DNA of 40,301 nt. Source: Sideroxydans sp. Its GTDB lineage: Bacteria; Pseudomonadota; Gammaproteobacteria; Burkholderiales; Gallionellaceae. The DNA lies in contig JABFSI010000068.1 of NCBI GenBank assembly GCA_013140695.1, positions 1 to 40,301 on the forward strand, written 5' to 3'. The position numbers were made by a program, and so were the translations under genes. Of this stretch, positions 25,467-36,536 are shown one piece after another; the stretch's first letter is position 1, and each line of letters begins with the position of its first letter. The notes below the pieces were generated by a model. It was not told the DNA's origin, searched no databases, and worked only from the letters and a program-made list of their open reading frames with translations.

Positions 25467-26027
25467 TCAATCATCCCAATCAGGGAAATTAGGAATACGC
25501 ACCGTATCTTCATCGAATACGCCCTTGTCCGCTTGGGTGTGGCAAGCATCGCAATAACTCAAAGACTTCACATCTTTATTGCCCTTAACCATACGTTCAG
25601 GAATTTCATGATGCTTGCGCTTGATGTAACGCACTTCAGTGATACGCAACGGTGCTTCGACACCTTCGGTCGCCTTGGCGATTTTGCGGGCGCGTTTGTA
25701 ATACGACTTGTCCGCCGCATTTTCCAACACGTAAGCTTTAATGGGTGCCAATACATCCGCATCCAATTCGGCATTTTCGCCAAAGTGTTCTGCTAAAGCC
25801 GTTTCGTTCAACAGCTTTTCCCATGATTGCGTGGGCAATAAGCCAGGTTGGTAAGCAAAATGGCAGGAACCACATTCGTCTTTGTATTGCTTGTTGGTCA
25901 CTGCATGTACTTCCTTTTGGCGCAAGGGAGTGAACATGGCTTCCGCCAAGGTTTCTTCGGCCACGGCAACGCCGCTGCTCAACAGTAAAGTGGCACACAC
26001 AGCGGCTATTTTTAATTTCAATTGCAT
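25467..26027 (-). CDS. Periplasmic diheme cytochrome c (DHC), copy 2
   Basis: A 186-aa secreted protein. The signal peptide spans residues 1-23 (ending AVA), and the haem motifs are CGSCH (52-56) and CDACH (149-153). The blocks DECGSCHFAYQPGLLPTQSW and GVFDEDTVRIPNFPDW assign it to the DHC family (PF09626), in which DHC passes electrons to the oxygen-binding haem protein SHP. The ATG at 26027 has AAGGAG 7 nt upstream; a TTG one codon earlier is less likely. It is last in the operon, 15 bp after the SHP gene, and followed by a perfect terminator. It is paralogous to 14567-15070, sharing the two-motif layout and the FDED.. RIP tail. Confidence 0.94.
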   Translation of the reverse strand: MQLKLKIAAVCATLLLSSGVAVAEETLAEAMFTPLRQKEVHAVTNKQYKDECGSCHFAYQPGLLPTQSWEKLLNETALAEHFGENAELDADVLAPIKAYVLENAADKSYYKRARKIAKATEGVEAPLRITEVRYIKRKHHEIPERMVKGNKDVKSLSYCDACHTQADKGVFDEDTVRIPNFPDWDD

Positions 26028-26042
26028 CAAGAAACTCCTTAA

Positions 26043-26447
26043 TTATTGCGCGATTAGAAAGGTCAGAAAGTCGGCCTTCTCTTGCACGGTGCATTCACGA
26101 CCCCAAGCATCTTTGCAATTGCGCTTGAACCATTTTTCGATTTTCTTTTCATCGGTGAAGCGCTCTGCATTCACCTTGGCAGACATCGGCTGAATCACTT
26201 TACTGGTCTTGTTATGTTTGCCAGCCTTACTCAAGTCGGTACCGTGGCAGGTAGCGCAAGACATCAGCGTACCATCTTCCCCCTTCACTTCTTTAGCCCA
26301 ATCTTGCTTGGCTTTAGCGGCATCCACCTTACTCACACCCGCAGCTTTATAGCCTGCCAATAAAGCATCACTCGCGGGACTTGCATGCGCCGTCGTCGCT
26401 GCAACCACACAAGCAATCAAACCCAACATTGAAAATATTTTATTCAT
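26043..26447 (-). CDS. shp: SHP-type monoheme cytochrome c (DUF1924)
   Basis: A 134-aa secreted protein with a signal peptide (residues 1-22) and one haem motif, CATCH (64-68), in a DUF1924 (PF09086) context: SDALLAGYKAAG, KGEDGTLMSCATCHG, IQPMSAKVNAERF and KKIEKWFKRNC. Rhodobacter SHP of this family has a high-spin haem that transiently binds oxygen or nitric oxide. C111 and C119 may form the disulphide described for SHP. A good AAGGA site precedes the ATG. In known clusters shp lies beside dhc and a cytochrome b gene, just as here. Its physiological substrate is not known, so oxygen/NO binding is transferred from the family. Confidence 0.9.
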   Translation of the reverse strand: MNKIFSMLGLIACVVAATTAHASPASDALLAGYKAAGVSKVDAAKAKQDWAKEVKGEDGTLMSCATCHGTDLSKAGKHNKTSKVIQPMSAKVNAERFTDEKKIEKWFKRNCKDAWGRECTVQEKADFLTFLIAQ

Positions 26448-26469
26448 TTCTCATTCCTTTTCGAGTGAT

Positions 26470-27078
26470 TTACCAAGTTAGCTTAATTGCAGCCACCATG
26501 CCCAGCGCGCCTAGCTCGGCGACCCCTGCATGGCTAACTTCAACGGAGGACTGCGCCGATTTGTTGACGGCGTACGCCATTAAGGCCGCGCCCGAAATAC
26601 CCAGCATGATGTGCAGATTGTCTGGGTCGGTAAAGCCATCTTCCAAATGAAAATCATTCCAGTGAAACAACACGCCACTGGTAATCGTTGCTGCGGCCAG
26701 CGCAACTGTCGCCTTGGCTAATTTGGCATGTGCGCCATTTACTTCGCGTGGCGGTTGCGGGCCGACACACGTACCTTCACAGCCTTCTGGTGCAGTGACC
26801 GCAGTCAAACCTGCCGCCACAATCGTTGCCAAGCCCAGCACCAAATGCGTGTTGCTACCAGAAATCCACGCCGGCTCAAACGGCGCTTGAGGGGTAGTGA
26901 TAGATGCGGCAACGGTGGTATTCGGTGCACCCACGTCATTCGCCGCCAATAAAAAAGAATGCGCTGTAGGCGTGGGCAAACTCAAATTCAAAGTTGACTC
27001 TTGCGCTTGCGCTGACACACTCGCCATGAGCAGCGTAGCCGCCAGCGTCAGTCGAGCTAATTGATGATGTTCCTGCAT
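26470..27078 (-). CDS. Unknown four-helix membrane protein with histidine-headed helices
   Basis: A 202-aa protein of no family I recognise. A signal peptide-like start (residues 8-25, cut after AQA) precedes an Ala/Thr/Pro-rich linker (about 27-75) and four hydrophobic segments: 78-96, 117-139, 155-172 and 183-200. Each segment begins at or within two residues of a histidine (H78, H117, H156, H183), with further H139 and H144 at the end of segment 2 and a CxxxC pair (C100, C104) in the first loop. This looks like a membrane cytochrome b-like arrangement. The gene is 22 bp before the SHP gene and 11 bp after the cytochrome b561 gene, with an AGGGAG site, so it is part of the redox operon. Confidence 0.82.
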   Translation of the reverse strand: MQEHHQLARLTLAATLLMASVSAQAQESTLNLSLPTPTAHSFLLAANDVGAPNTTVAASITTPQAPFEPAWISGSNTHLVLGLATIVAAGLTAVTAPEGCEGTCVGPQPPREVNGAHAKLAKATVALAAATITSGVLFHWNDFHLEDGFTDPDNLHIMLGISGAALMAYAVNKSAQSSVEVSHAGVAELGALGMVAAIKLTW

Positions 27079-27089
27079 GGATGACTCCC

Positions 27090-27686
27090 TTATGAATGTT
27101 GCGAATTCGTTGAAACTACTTTTTTCATACCCGTGATCATTGAGCGCACCAAGTTTTCTTTGTGTTGGATACTGCCCGCAAGCACGCCCAATAAATGCAG
27201 TGGGATAACCAGCAAAGCGACATCCACAAAGAAGCTGTGTGCATGGCGGAAAAAATAACTGGTGTCGTCACTCACTTGATTCGCCAAAAACAACAACGGA
27301 CCTTCGTAATCCACGGTCGCCAGCGTAATCAAGCCCGATGCAAAAATAGCCAACAACAAGGCTAGCAAACCAAACACCATCAGCGCTCCCGCCGGGTTAT
27401 GCCCGTAGTAATGAGCGGGCTGTCCGCCGCGCATAGCGCGCACATAAGCCAAGGTTTCTTGTCGAGAAAAAATAAAAGATTTGAAGCGCGCATACGGGTT
27501 GCCGATGAAGCCCCACAGCACACGCAAGGCCAGCAAGGCAATGAGCGCATAACCAATCAATACATGCGCATCCAAAATGCCCACTTCAGCTGATACATAG
27601 GCCAATACAAAACAAACCACCAGCGACCAATGAAACAGGCGCACTGGCACATCCCATACTTTTAACTGTTGATTATTTACATTCAT
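27090..27686 (-). CDS. Cytochrome b561-type membrane protein
   Basis: A 198-aa protein with four or five membrane helices. It starts with VWDVPVRLFHWSLV (residues 10-23), the signature of bacterial di-haem cytochrome b561 / Ni-Fe hydrogenase-type b cytochromes. Histidines likely to bind haem are H19, H41, and those in the FFRHAHSF and IPLHLLG blocks of the later helices. It would take electrons from quinol in the inner membrane and deliver them to periplasmic DHC and SHP. It is first in the operon; an AAGG lies about 5 nt before the ATG. A TAAAAT box on the minus strand at 27722-27727 is a possible -10. Confidence 0.93.
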   Translation of the reverse strand: MNVNNQQLKVWDVPVRLFHWSLVVCFVLAYVSAEVGILDAHVLIGYALIALLALRVLWGFIGNPYARFKSFIFSRQETLAYVRAMRGGQPAHYYGHNPAGALMVFGLLALLLAIFASGLITLATVDYEGPLLFLANQVSDDTSYFFRHAHSFFVDVALLVIPLHLLGVLAGSIQHKENLVRSMITGMKKVVSTNSQHS

Positions 27687-27731
27687 TTTTCGGCCTTAAA
27701 TGCGGAATAAAAAAGCGGCGTATTTTACCGT

Positions 27732-27753
27732 AAAAAGTTTGCTTCCCAAGCAA
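27732..27753 (-). terminator. Small hairpin with T run after the GGDEF-EAL gene
   Basis: TTGCTT (27739-27744) pairs with AAGCAA (27748-27753) across a CCC loop, and on the minus strand five T's follow at 27732-27736. It lies 73 bp past the stop of the GGDEF-EAL gene and about 45 bp ahead of the cytochrome b561 start. It could end the former or control the latter; the stem is short. Confidence 0.45.
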
Positions 27754-27825
27754 CCTTGCCTGCCCTTATTTTAAGCAGGAAGTACTTAAACGCGGACTAC
27801 GAGTGCAGGCCGATTATTTAGTTCC

Positions 27826-30165
27826 TCAATAGGGAAGATGACTAACAAATACTTCTTCAAACTGGGCGGCGGGTAGCGCTTTGGAGAACAGGAAGCCTTG
27901 CAATACTTCGCAGCCATGCGCCACCAGAAAACTACGTTGCGCTTCAGTTTCTACACCTTCCGCAATCACCTTCAGTTCCAACTCTTTGGCCATCGCAATC
28001 ATGGCTTTTATTAACGCAGCATCATTTGCGTCTTCTTCTAAATCTCGTACAAAGCTTTGATCAATCTTGATGCTGTCGAACGGCAAGCGCTTCAAATACT
28101 GTAGGGAGGAATAGCCCGTGCCAAAATCGTCCAATGAAAAACTCACCCCCAACGCTTTAAGCGCATTCATTTTGGCAATCACCTCGTCCACATTTTCCAG
28201 CAATATGCTTTCCGTCAATTCCAAATCTAAAAGCGCGGGCGGAATCCCCGTTTCAGCGAGAATGTGTTGCACAGTTTCAACAAAATCAGCCTGCCGGAAT
28301 TGACGCGCACTCACATTCACCGCCACCACTAAATCGCGCATCGCGTCATTCGCTTGCCATTGCGCAATTTGCAGACAGGCACTACGTATCGCCCACTTAC
28401 CCACCGATATGATGAGCCCCGTCTCTTCTAGCAATTCAATGACACCGTTAGGCAGACTCGCGCCGCGTTCAGGATGTTGCCAACGCAACAAGGTTTCCGC
28501 GCCCACCACACGCCCATCACAATCCCATTTGGATTGGTAGTAGAGGACAAATTGATGCGCTTTATGCGCCTCGCGCAATTCTTTTTCCAGCTGCGCACGC
28601 CACATCATCTCGGCTTGCATTTGCGGGTCAAAGAAGCGCACTACATTGCGCCCTGCCTGCTTGGCTTGATACATAGCCACATCGGCGCGCCGCAACAATT
28701 CTTCAACCGTTTCATCGCGCCCATTGAACATGGTCACGCCAATACTAGAGCTACAGTGATGCACCACTTGCACGCCCGACATCATAGGGTTGTTACGCTG
28801 CAAGTAGTAAGGCTGCGCCAACGCCTCGCGAATTTTTTCGGCCATCACACCCGCTTGCACGCCCGCTTGTGCCAAGTCTTCACTCAAGCCTTCACACAAC
28901 ACCACGAACTCGTCACCGCCCAAACGCGCCAACAAATCACTTTCGCGCACGCACAAATTGAGACGGCGCGCCACCTCGATGAGCAACTGATCGCCGACCT
29001 CATGTCCCTCGGTATCGTTCAAAGTTTTGAAATTATCCAAATCCAGAAATAGCAGCGCACCGTGAAAATGGTGGCGCGTCGTCATGGCAAGCAATTGGTT
29101 GATATCGTCATGCAGCAATCGGCGGTTAGCCAGCTGCGTGAGCGGATCATAGAAAGCCAAGCTGTGTGCAGACTCTTCAGCGGCGATACGCTGTGTCATA
29201 TCTAGGATGATGGCAAACACGCGCGCGCCCTTGCCAGATTTAAGCGGCGACAAATGCACTTCCACCGCACGAATCTCACCGCTTTGCAGGCGATGCCTAG
29301 CCTTGCTTTCGCCCGACCAAGTGTGTGTTCCCAACGGTGGCGGTGACTCATCCAATTGCAAAAAATTCAGCGTTTGAAATTGTGCATGCGGGTAGCCATA
29401 AAAAATACACGCCGCTTGGTTAGCTTCCAAGATGTTGCCTGTTTTTTCATCAATCAACAGCATGGGCATTAAAGGACGCTCAAATACTTGACGAAATTCG
29501 CTTTCGCTTTTCTTTAACTGGCGCGCTTGCACCAGAGCCATCAAACGAATTTCCACATTTTGTCGGGCGCGCACCGAGGTACGCCGAATAGTGAGCAACA
29601 GGTACATCAAAAACAAAATCAAAGGCAAGCCAATTTGCGAGCCGATTTCAGAATCAGAGGTAAAGCTCACAATGAGGAATGGCGTCACGCCTACCAAGGT
29701 AAAAGGCACAGCGCTCTTCAAGTCAGCGACATAGGACATGATGCCGCCCGCAATAAAGCCAATCAAAATGAACGTTAGGAAGGTTTGATTGAGGATGCCG
29801 CTATGCGGAAAAAACGACGTAACGCCTAATCCCCACACGGCTCCTGACGCAATCACCCCCACCCGAAAGCGGTTCAGCCACTGATTCACGTTATCCAAAT
29901 TCACCGTGGCTGAAAAATTGCGAAATATAGCCCCGCGTGCCAGTGAAACGAGAAACAACACCAACCACCACGTAATGAGCAAGCCATGATTGACCTTATC
30001 CCACTCCACGTAGGCCACCATGCAGGCCAGCACCAACCCCGTCAGCAAGGTGATGCGCAAACCCGCCCACATCTGCGCTAAAACATCGAGATTGATTTCA
30101 CGCGTCAGAACAGACTGCTCATCGTTTGGCAAGAAATGCTTTTGCTGCATTGAGGAGGTTTTCAT
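27826..30165 (-). CDS. Membrane c-di-GMP signalling protein (TM-PAS-GGDEF-EAL)
   Basis: A 779-aa protein with an N-terminal block of about five hydrophobic helices (residues 30-190), a PAS domain (about 220-330), a GGDEF domain and an EAL domain. RLGGDEFVV (about 414-422) is intact and preceded by an RESD inhibitory site at the canonical spacing (RxxD, 5 residues, GGDEF), so it is likely an active and feedback-inhibited diguanylate cyclase. The EAL motif reads GAETLLRW (about 553-560), with the catalytic Glu kept, and DDFGTGYSSL is intact, so phosphodiesterase activity is plausible too. The start is not backed by a strong ribosome-binding site. It stands upstream of the cytochrome operon and follows a second protein of the same kind. 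Confidence 0.95.
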   Translation of the reverse strand: MKTSSMQQKHFLPNDEQSVLTREINLDVLAQMWAGLRITLLTGLVLACMVAYVEWDKVNHGLLITWWLVLFLVSLARGAIFRNFSATVNLDNVNQWLNRFRVGVIASGAVWGLGVTSFFPHSGILNQTFLTFILIGFIAGGIMSYVADLKSAVPFTLVGVTPFLIVSFTSDSEIGSQIGLPLILFLMYLLLTIRRTSVRARQNVEIRLMALVQARQLKKSESEFRQVFERPLMPMLLIDEKTGNILEANQAACIFYGYPHAQFQTLNFLQLDESPPPLGTHTWSGESKARHRLQSGEIRAVEVHLSPLKSGKGARVFAIILDMTQRIAAEESAHSLAFYDPLTQLANRRLLHDDINQLLAMTTRHHFHGALLFLDLDNFKTLNDTEGHEVGDQLLIEVARRLNLCVRESDLLARLGGDEFVVLCEGLSEDLAQAGVQAGVMAEKIREALAQPYYLQRNNPMMSGVQVVHHCSSSIGVTMFNGRDETVEELLRRADVAMYQAKQAGRNVVRFFDPQMQAEMMWRAQLEKELREAHKAHQFVLYYQSKWDCDGRVVGAETLLRWQHPERGASLPNGVIELLEETGLIISVGKWAIRSACLQIAQWQANDAMRDLVVAVNVSARQFRQADFVETVQHILAETGIPPALLDLELTESILLENVDEVIAKMNALKALGVSFSLDDFGTGYSSLQYLKRLPFDSIKIDQSFVRDLEEDANDAALIKAMIAMAKELELKVIAEGVETEAQRSFLVAHGCEVLQGFLFSKALPAAQFEEVFVSHLPY

Positions 30166-30330
30166 GTTTGCTTAAAAGTTGAAATCACGTAATTAAGTTC
30201 GCACTGAGTTAAGGAAGGTCTGATTAAGTCTCACTCCGTCATTCCTGCCTTAATACAAGAAACGAATTCTACAGGGATGTGAACGACAAACTCAAAGCGG
30301 TACTGCATATCAAGCCTAGTAAATAGGCCT

Positions 30331-30354
30331 GAAAAAGCGATGATTAAATCGCTT
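30331..30354 (-). terminator. Terminator of the MHYT-GGDEF-EAL gene
   Basis: AAGCGAT (30335-30341) and ATCGCTT (30348-30354) pair over a 6-nt loop. On the minus strand the stem is directly extended by a T run (30332-30336). It is 45 bp past the stop codon at 30399, in a 233-bp gap that otherwise shows no gene. Confidence 0.65.
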
Positions 30355-30398
30355 CTCCTTTTGCAAGAGGGCGCTCAAAACACTGCGTCAGAGATTCA

Positions 30399-33305
30399 TT
30401 AGCGTTGCAGTAGCCATTGCTCGAACTGTTCAAGTGGCACAGGTCTACCGAACAGGTAGCCTTGAAAATTGCCACAGCCGTAACGATGTAACAGTTTGAA
30501 TTGCGCTTCTGTTTCAACACCTTCAGCCATCACATCCAACTCAAAATTCATGCACAAATCCACGATGGTCATCACCATCACTTTGTCGCCACTGTCCGTG
30601 GATAAGTTGCGCACAAATGACTGGTCAATTTTAATTTGCGTAAGCGGCAATTGCTTCAAGTGAGACAGCGAGGAATAACCGGTGCCAAAATCATCTAGGG
30701 CGAAGTTCACGCCAAACTCTTTTAGCGCCTGCATCTTGGCGATGGACTCCTCGATGTTGTTCAACACCATACTTTCGGTGAGTTCTAGCTTCAGCAACAT
30801 GGGATTGATGCCATGCTCAGTCACCGCACGCATCACTTGCGCCACAAAATCGGCCTGATGGAATTGTTTAGCGCAGACGTTCACCGCCAGACTCAGCTGT
30901 CCTAAATCTGCACGGCCTGACCAAGCTTGAATCTGCGCACACGCGGCATTCAACACCCACAGTCCTATCGGAACAATCAGCCCATTTTCTTCCGCCAAAG
31001 TGATGAAATCGTTAGGCAAAATTAGGCCCTTGAGCGGGTGCTGCCAGCGCAACAAAACCTCTGCCCCAATTGGCTTGCCTACTGCGTTCACTTGCACCTG
31101 ATAAAACAATTGAAATTGCTGATGCTTCAGTGCCACTTGCAAGTCGGTTTCCAGTGTGGCGCGCAATTCGATCGCTGCCTGCATCGCCTTATCGTAAAAA
31201 CGAATGGCGTTACGCCCTGCATGCTTTGCCTGATACATAGCAATATCTGCATGCTTCAACAACGCATCCTTGCTCTCTAAATGACCCCGAAACAAAGCCA
31301 CGCCAATGCTTGATGACGTTTGATGCGGCACAGCCCCTAAGTCATAAGGCTTACTCAAACCGATGCGTATTTTTTCGGCGACCACTTCCGCTTGCTTGGC
31401 CGCTTCTTCGTCCACCGTACTCAACGATTCCAGCACCACTACAAACTCATCGCCGCCCAAACGGGCCACGGTATCGCCTTCACGAATCACCGTTTGTAAA
31501 CGTTTCGCCACTTCGCACAGCAACAAATCGCCTACGTCATGTCCTTGGCTATCGTTGAGTTTTTTGAAGTCGTCCAAATCGAGCAACATCAGCGCCCCAT
31601 AACGTCCATTACGCGTGCTGACGGTCAACGCTTGTTGCGTACGTTCTAGCAACAAGCGGCGATTCGGCAAACGGGTCAGCGGGTCATAAAACGCGAGGTC
31701 GTGCATTTTATTTTCCATGGCTTTACGCTCGGTCATGTCCCAGATTGCACCAATGATGCCCACCGTTTTGCCGCTGCCATCCGTTAGCTTCGCCTTGTGA
31801 AAGATGACATCGCGCAACTCGCCGTCACCGCGCTTTACATTGCTTTCATACACCTGTTCATCCACGCCCTCTTGCAACAGGTCTAGGTCTTTATCGCGAT
31901 AATCTGCCGCTAGTTTTTGCGGTGAAATTTCGAATACCGTTTTACCCACGATGTCGATTTTGTCTTTACCCAAAAAATCGCAGAACTGCTTGTTACACCC
32001 CGTATAACGACCCTCGGCATTTTTATAAAAAATAGGTAGCGGCAACGCTTGCACCAACGTTTCCGTAAAGGCCAAACTGGCTTTCAATGAAGCTTCTATT
32101 TTTTTGCGCTCACGAATATCGCGGCAGGCACCATATACACGACCATTCGGCAATAGCACTGCATTCAATTCCAGCGGAATTTTTTGGCCTGTTTTGCTGA
32201 CTAGGCGAATGTCTAAAACTTGACGGGGGCCTTGCACAATTTGCTGTCCCACGCGCCGATAGGTATCGCGCCAATCTGGCGGTACTAAATCAAATACACT
32301 CATGCGATATAACTCAATGCGTTCATAACCTAACAGGGTTACAACGTTGTCATTGACATAAGAAATGCGCCCATCTTTCTCGGTAATGAATACCGCGTCG
32401 GGGGCATTTTGCAAAGTCATTAACAAACGCTCTTCACTCTCCCGCAATGCGGTAATCATCGACGCTGACACTTGATTAGAACGCTCCATCAGCGATTGAT
32501 ACTCACGTCCCAACACAGACAATTCGTAAGCATTTTTACGTGCCATTCGCTGATCAAACAAATTAGCCATCAATCCGCCGCCGAACCACACTAAGGACAA
32601 CGACGCAATCATCATGGCCAGCAACTTGGGTTCAATACGCAAGACGGTGACGAGACACATGCTCCCTTCAGGAATGTGCAGCCCCAACATGGCGGTGTAG
32701 TGCATCGCTGAAATCGCAGTCCCCATCATCAGCGCACCCAACACTGTGCGCGGCAATGCGGAAACGTGCAGCCAATCTTCACGATACATAATGAGCAACG
32801 CCCCCCATGATGCGGCGATGGCAATGAGCACCGACAAGGCAAACAACCAAGGGTCGTAAAAAATAGAGGGCGACATTTTGAGCGCAGCCATGCCCAGATA
32901 GTGCATGGCACTGATGCCCATCCCCATCAATAATCCGCTGATGAAAATGCGCCGCGAACTAACGATGGGATCGCGCAATACGCGAAAGCCTAGCAGAGCT
33001 GCAACAACCGAGGGCAGCAAGGAAAAAACCGTTAAGTGCAGGTCATAGCCGATTGCAACGGGTAACTGAAACGCCAGCATTCCCACAAAATGCATACTCC
33101 AAATTGCCAAGCCTAGGGTGGAAGCGCCCGCCAACATCCAGATTGTTGCAGTGCGGCCGCTGCTTTCGCGCATACGCTGGGCATGCAGCAAGGCCGTGTA
33201 CGAGCCGATGATGGCAATCAGTACGGACAGCACAACCAGCGATATATTCCAAGTGATAGACACGGTGCGCGAAGTTGAATGAGCGTGAACCCATTCTAAA
33301 CCCAA
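30399..33305 (-). CDS. MHYT-PAS-PAS-GGDEF-EAL c-di-GMP signalling protein
   Basis: A 968-aa protein. The membrane part carries three MHYT repeats (SMHFVGM near residue 70, SAMHYLGM near 132, SAMHYTAM near 198), a domain thought to sense O2, CO or NO through copper. Two PAS domains follow (about 290-410 and 425-540), then GGDEF (RLGGDEF near 615, with the REGD inhibitory site) and EAL (GAEVLLRW near 745, DDFGTGYSSL). Both enzyme domains look active. The frame begins right after a stop with TTG (33305); the alternative GTG at 33263 would also keep the first helix. Neither has a clear ribosome-binding site, so the start is uncertain. A gas or redox sensor fits the neighbouring cytochrome operon. 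Confidence 0.94.
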   Translation of the reverse strand: MGLEWVHAHSTSRTVSITWNISLVVLSVLIAIIGSYTALLHAQRMRESSGRTATIWMLAGASTLGLAIWSMHFVGMLAFQLPVAIGYDLHLTVFSLLPSVVAALLGFRVLRDPIVSSRRIFISGLLMGMGISAMHYLGMAALKMSPSIFYDPWLFALSVLIAIAASWGALLIMYREDWLHVSALPRTVLGALMMGTAISAMHYTAMLGLHIPEGSMCLVTVLRIEPKLLAMMIASLSLVWFGGGLMANLFDQRMARKNAYELSVLGREYQSLMERSNQVSASMITALRESEERLLMTLQNAPDAVFITEKDGRISYVNDNVVTLLGYERIELYRMSVFDLVPPDWRDTYRRVGQQIVQGPRQVLDIRLVSKTGQKIPLELNAVLLPNGRVYGACRDIRERKKIEASLKASLAFTETLVQALPLPIFYKNAEGRYTGCNKQFCDFLGKDKIDIVGKTVFEISPQKLAADYRDKDLDLLQEGVDEQVYESNVKRGDGELRDVIFHKAKLTDGSGKTVGIIGAIWDMTERKAMENKMHDLAFYDPLTRLPNRRLLLERTQQALTVSTRNGRYGALMLLDLDDFKKLNDSQGHDVGDLLLCEVAKRLQTVIREGDTVARLGGDEFVVVLESLSTVDEEAAKQAEVVAEKIRIGLSKPYDLGAVPHQTSSSIGVALFRGHLESKDALLKHADIAMYQAKHAGRNAIRFYDKAMQAAIELRATLETDLQVALKHQQFQLFYQVQVNAVGKPIGAEVLLRWQHPLKGLILPNDFITLAEENGLIVPIGLWVLNAACAQIQAWSGRADLGQLSLAVNVCAKQFHQADFVAQVMRAVTEHGINPMLLKLELTESMVLNNIEESIAKMQALKEFGVNFALDDFGTGYSSLSHLKQLPLTQIKIDQSFVRNLSTDSGDKVMVMTIVDLCMNFELDVMAEGVETEAQFKLLHRYGCGNFQGYLFGRPVPLEQFEQWLLQR

Positions 33306-33342
33306 TCAATACCGTACATTGATTGTGGGAACTCGCCACGCT

Positions 33343-33540
33343 TGTGGGGGCGCGATTCACCTCGAAGCAGTTCTTGTGCCCTGTGGGTATGGCGCAATGA
33401 CATGAAGATACCTATCGCCCGATAAATCAGGCTCCCACAAAACCGCTGCGCTGCAATTTTTGTGGGGGTGCGATTCACCTCGAAACGGTTCTTGTGCCTT
33501 GTGGGTATCACGCGATGGCATTGGAGAGCTCTATCGACCG
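33343..33540. repeat. Two-copy direct repeat, about 80 bp, 118-bp period
   Basis: Copy 1 (33343-33421) and copy 2 (33461-33540) share long runs: TGTGGGGG, GCGATTCACCTCGAA, GGTTCTTGTGCC or GTTCTTGTGCC, TGTGGGTAT. The 39-nt spacer holds an inverted repeat, CCCACAAAA (33434-33442) and TTTTGTGGG (33458-33466). The element fills most of the 398-bp gap between the MHYT gene and acnA; no gene is seen there. The two copies differ at about a quarter of positions, so the duplication is old or selected loosely. Confidence 0.8.
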
Positions 33541-33638
33541 CTACCCACAGCGCGCGCGGAGTTAATCCGATGTTCAGTATTAACCCTCGCAATACTCATT
33601 ATTAGCGACTTCCCGATCCAACTTTCACCTGTTTAGCG

Positions 33639-33668
33639 CTGACTTATCGAGCATGCGCGCTATATAAT
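33639..33668 (+). promoter_or_regulatory. Candidate sigma-70 promoter of acnA
   Basis: TATAAT (33663-33668) is a perfect -10 and CTGACT (33639-33644) a partial -35, spaced 18 bp. The -10 ends 35 bp before the ATG, leaving a short leader that carries the GGAG ribosome-binding site. Confidence 0.6.
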
Positions 33669-33703
33669 CTCGGCTCATTTTCTTCCCCCTCGGAGTCTTT
33701 GCC

Positions 33704-36391
<2,688 letters not shown>

Positions 36392-36419
36392 GCTTTCGCG
36401 TCTAGCTCACGTTGTTGCA

Positions 36420-36454
36420 AAAGAAGAAGCCCGCACCGCGGGCTTCTTCTTTTT
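36420..36454 (+). terminator. Rho-independent terminator of acnA
   Basis: AAAGAAGAAGCCCGC (36420-36434) and GCGGGCTTCTTCTTT (36438-36452) pair perfectly over 15 bp with a 3-nt loop, and T's continue past the stem. It starts 28 bp after the acnA stop. It may work on both strands and so also end the minus-strand cluster that stops at 36537. Confidence 0.93.
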
Positions 36455-36470
36455 CGTCCAAGCTCAATTA

Positions 36471-36512
36471 CTGGATTCTGGCCTACCCGCAGAGAAATTT
36501 ATCCTGAATCCA
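36471..36512. repeat. Degenerate REP-like inverted repeat
   Basis: TGGATTC (36472-36478) and GAATCCA (36506-36512) are exact inverted repeats with 27 nt between. The left half, CTGGATTCTGGCC, resembles the right arm of the element at 2406-2433. It is a short and decayed copy, supported mostly by that similarity. Confidence 0.4.
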
Positions 36513-36536
36513 TCTAAGGGCGGGACTTGCAAAAAA

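Noticed and set aside
30235-30280. Fragment GTCATTCCTGCC resembling the 2321-2433 repeat
   Set aside because: Only about 12 bases match and no partner arm is found nearby.
33306-33703. Open frames in the gap before acnA
   Set aside because: They consist of the duplicated repeat and have no domain or start signal; the gap is treated as non-coding.
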